From Desulfomicrobium baculatum DSM 4028 (GTDB taxonomy: Bacteria > Desulfobacterota > Desulfovibrionia > Desulfovibrionales > Desulfomicrobiaceae), in contig NC_013173.1 in assembly GCF_000023225.1 (NCBI RefSeq), forward strand, positions 746,501 through 810,500: DNA of 64,000 bases, written 5' to 3'. The translations under genes and the position numbers were made by a program. Every line of letters begins with the position of its first letter. The stretch's first letter is position 1. This document shows positions 62,497 to 64,000 of the stretch, piece after piece. The notes below the pieces were generated by a model. That model worked only from the letters and a program-made list of their open reading frames with translations. It did no database searches and was not told the origin of the DNA.

Positions 62497-62752
62497 CTTG
62501 GTGGAGAGGGCAGTGGTTTTGGCGCTGGGGCAATATATCAGCAAAAGGGACCTGTTCCCGTAGCTGTCTGGAGCCGGGGGCGAATACGGGCGTCCGGACA
62601 GCGGATTCGTCAACATGACGCTTGGGGAGCTGGAGCGGCAGGTCATCCTCGACGCCATGGACGCAGTCGGCGGGAACAAGAGCGAAGCAGCCAAGCGCCT
62701 TGGCATCACGCGCAAGACGCTGCACGCAAAGATGACCACGTATGGAGAGTGA
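62497..62752 (+). pseudogene. 3' remnant of a sigma-54-dependent (NtrC-type) response regulator
   Basis: The plus frame matches the end of the AAA+ domain (VERAVVLALGQYISKRDLF), the linker, and the Fis-type HTH (LERQVILDAMDAVGGNKSEA, AKRLGITRKTL). An in-frame TAG at 62561-62563 breaks it, and the part coding the receiver and AAA+ core is absent. IS3 sits just upstream, so the insertion or a deletion with it probably removed the rest. Confidence 0.82.
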
Positions 62753-62792
62753 AAATTCTTCGTGCGTTACCTAAACAGGCGACCAGCCAGGA

Positions 62793-63131
62793 TCATAAAT
62801 CCTTTTCCATGTCGGTAATTATGAGTGTTCCCCCCTCTTCGACAGCTCGGAAACGGACCTTGTCCCCGGTGCGCACCCTGTCCAGCAGCGCAGCGTCCCT
62901 GACCTGAAAAACCATGGTCATGGGCGGCATGTTCAGGTCCCTGATTTCCTCGTGCCGGATGGTTATCTTCTTGTTCTCCTTGTCGATCCTTCTGACCTCG
63001 CCCCGCGTCATATCGCTTTGCGCCACCACAAGGACAGGCTCTTGCAGCACTTGGGAGGACGCGAATTTGACGGGCATAAAGAACGAAAAAACGCACAAAA
63101 TCATAAGTATGAAGCACACATATCTACGCAT
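62793..63131 (-). CDS. CusF-like periplasmic copper-binding protein
   Basis: The 112 residues have a signal peptide (about 1-25) and a CusF fold with GEVRRIDKENKKITIRHEEI, then LNMPPMTMVFQVRD. CusF of E. coli binds Cu(I) with His, two Met and a stacking Trp; here MPPMTM stands at the ligand place, so the Trp is replaced by Met. It belongs to a copper cluster with the two genes upstream on the same strand. Confidence 0.88.
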   Translation of the reverse strand: MRRYVCFILMILCVFSFFMPVKFASSQVLQEPVLVVAQSDMTRGEVRRIDKENKKITIRHEEIRDLNMPPMTMVFQVRDAALLDRVRTGDKVRFRAVEEGGTLIITDMEKDL

Positions 63132-63166
63132 GGCATTCCTCCTGGATCAGAGAATTTGAAAACAGG

Positions 63167-63646
63167 TCATTTCCCGACAACACGGATGACTCCGATCATG
63201 CCCGCCTGATAATGCCCGGCGATGAGGCAGGCAAACTCGAACTCTCCGGGCCGGTTGAAATGCCAGACGACCTCGCCTTCCCCGCCCGGCGCGACATGCG
63301 CCATGTACGCCGCTTCATGCTCCATGTTCGGGTATCTGAGCATGAGCGCCGCGTGGGCCTTGTTGTCGGCCTGCGTGCCGATGACGAACTCGTGCATCAT
63401 GAGGCCTTCGTTCCTGACGACAAAACGCACGGTCTCTCCCAGCCGCACTTCGATTTCATCCGGCACGAAGCGCATGGTGTCGAGCATGCGCACCTCCACG
63501 GTCCGGGTCACGGCGGACGCGTCGCCCGCGATTCCCCATTCCTGCTGTTCGCGCAGGTCGGGCGTGGGCGATTTGTGCTCCGATTCGTGACTCCATGCCG
63601 TGCCCGCACAGAACAGCAGGATCAAGGCCGCTCGCAACATAATCAT
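63167..63646 (-). CDS. Cupredoxin-domain copper protein
   Basis: From ATG 63646 with AAGGAGG six bases before it, 159 residues. A signal peptide (about 1-20) is followed by a plastocyanin/azurin fold: MRFVPDEIEVRLGETVRFVV, LMMHEFVIGT, and the copper ligands in FACLIAGHYQAGMIG (Cys, His, Met). Such proteins serve copper resistance or electron transfer. Ten bases separate it from the multicopper oxidase gene. Confidence 0.9.
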   Translation of the reverse strand: MIMLRAALILLFCAGTAWSHESEHKSPTPDLREQQEWGIAGDASAVTRTVEVRMLDTMRFVPDEIEVRLGETVRFVVRNEGLMMHEFVIGTQADNKAHAALMLRYPNMEHEAAYMAHVAPGGEGEVVWHFNRPGEFEFACLIAGHYQAGMIGVIRVVGK

Positions 63647-63656
63647 GGTCGCCTCC

Positions 63657-64000
63657 TTATTCGTGCCCGGCGTGGCCGGGTTTGCGCACCTTAAGCTCGA
63701 TCCCGTCGCCGGGTTCCTGCGCCCTGGGCATGGATGTGCCGCCTGGCGAAAAGTCCCTCGCCGGCTCGGCCAATGCACCGCCGAATTCATAGGCCTGCGT
63801 TCCGGGCGGGTGCCTGAACCACTCGGGATTTGAATAATCGCCGCGCTTCTGGTTCCGGCGCACCTTGACCACGCTGAACATGCCGCCCATCTCGACGCTC
63901 CCGAAAGGCCCGCGGCCGGTCATCATGGGGATGGAATTGTCCGGCAGCGGCATCTCCATCTCGGTCATGTCGGCCATGCCGCGCTCGCCCATGACCATGT
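63657..64000 (-). CDS. Multicopper oxidase, C-terminal fragment
   Basis: The frame is open at the right edge, so the start is outside. The visible 114 residues have MADMTEMEMPLPDNSIPM and RGPFGSVEMGGMFSVVKVR, which I know from the last part of periplasmic CopA-type multicopper oxidases. The usual copper-site HCH motifs are not in the visible part, so this may lie outside the window. First gene of the copper group on the minus strand. Confidence 0.75.
   Translation of the reverse strand, partial: MVMGERGMADMTEMEMPLPDNSIPMMTGRGPFGSVEMGGMFSVVKVRRNQKRGDYSNPEWFRHPPGTQAYEFGGALAEPARDFSPGGTSMPRAQEPGDGIELKVRKPGHAGHE

Noticed and set aside
1-64000. CRISPR arrays, rRNA genes and prophage genes
   Set aside because: No regularly spaced repeats, rRNA-like sequence or phage structural genes were seen.

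Overview
The window reads as a stretch of a Gram-negative chromosome of about 60% GC from the sulfate-reducing deltaproteobacteria (Desulfovibrionales; a Desulfomicrobium-like organism is my best guess, by inference). Pointers are an LL-diaminopimelate aminotransferase (DapL) lysine route, a nadC-nadA-nadB cluster, a CarD-like regulator next to rho, large TauE/SafE and DUF106-like membrane proteins, a DsrE-like protein, a LarC nickel-pincer enzyme, and methyl-accepting chemotaxis proteins. No rRNA or CRISPR array is present. One tRNA (Gln, anticodon TTG) was found.

Positions 1-15.7 kb are a mostly plus-strand housekeeping block: the end of a DegP-type protease, ispE, tRNA-Gln, prs, rplY, pth, carD, rho, nadE, an M48 metalloprotease, yajC-secD-secF, a TauE/SafE exporter, a DUF106-like membrane protein and a large protein resembling the C-terminal half of PEP/pyruvate-binding proteins. 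From 15.8 to 19.3 kb nadC-nadA-nadB runs on the minus strand and, with nadE, covers NAD synthesis from aspartate. From 19.4 to 24.7 kb there is a TPR membrane protein with a zinc-knuckle motif, a family-9 glycosyltransferase and two small proteins, one FlgN/FliT-like, suggesting a link to flagella. From 24.7 to 31 kb come pgeF-like, ygfA-like, a phosphodiesterase, exonuclease III, a TetR regulator, a DsrE-like protein, and an RtcB-like ligase followed by an unusual aspartokinase. From 31 to 44 kb: a universal stress protein, a double-transglutaminase lipoprotein, murJ, dapL, a methyltransferase, a CBS-ACT protein with a 46-residue membrane protein behind it, a nitrilase, larC, yaiI-like, a U32 protein, a PHP phosphoesterase and infA.

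From 44.5 kb the window turns to sensing and accessory functions: a PAS histidine kinase with a single-domain response regulator, SelO, a CheX-like protein, a PA2779/PA2778-type gene trio, an AmiS/UreI-like channel, a GNAT remnant, two chemoreceptor-type proteins (one with its sensor at the C-terminus), an exported protein, an SH3 membrane protein and a YjjJ-like HipA kinase.

The last 3.5 kb is a decayed accessory zone: a BrnT/BrnA toxin-antitoxin pair with a nearly leaderless promoter, an IS3-family element whose transposase has lost its middle part, the 3' remnant of a sigma-54 activator broken by an amber codon, and a copper-resistance cluster (CusF-like, cupredoxin, multicopper oxidase) running off the edge. 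I see no single obvious new defence or biosynthetic system. The candidates most worth following are the RtcB-like/aspartokinase pair with its palindromic leader, the DUF106/PEP-like pair behind the exporter, the zinc-knuckle TPR protein, and the split PA2778-type peptidase trio.
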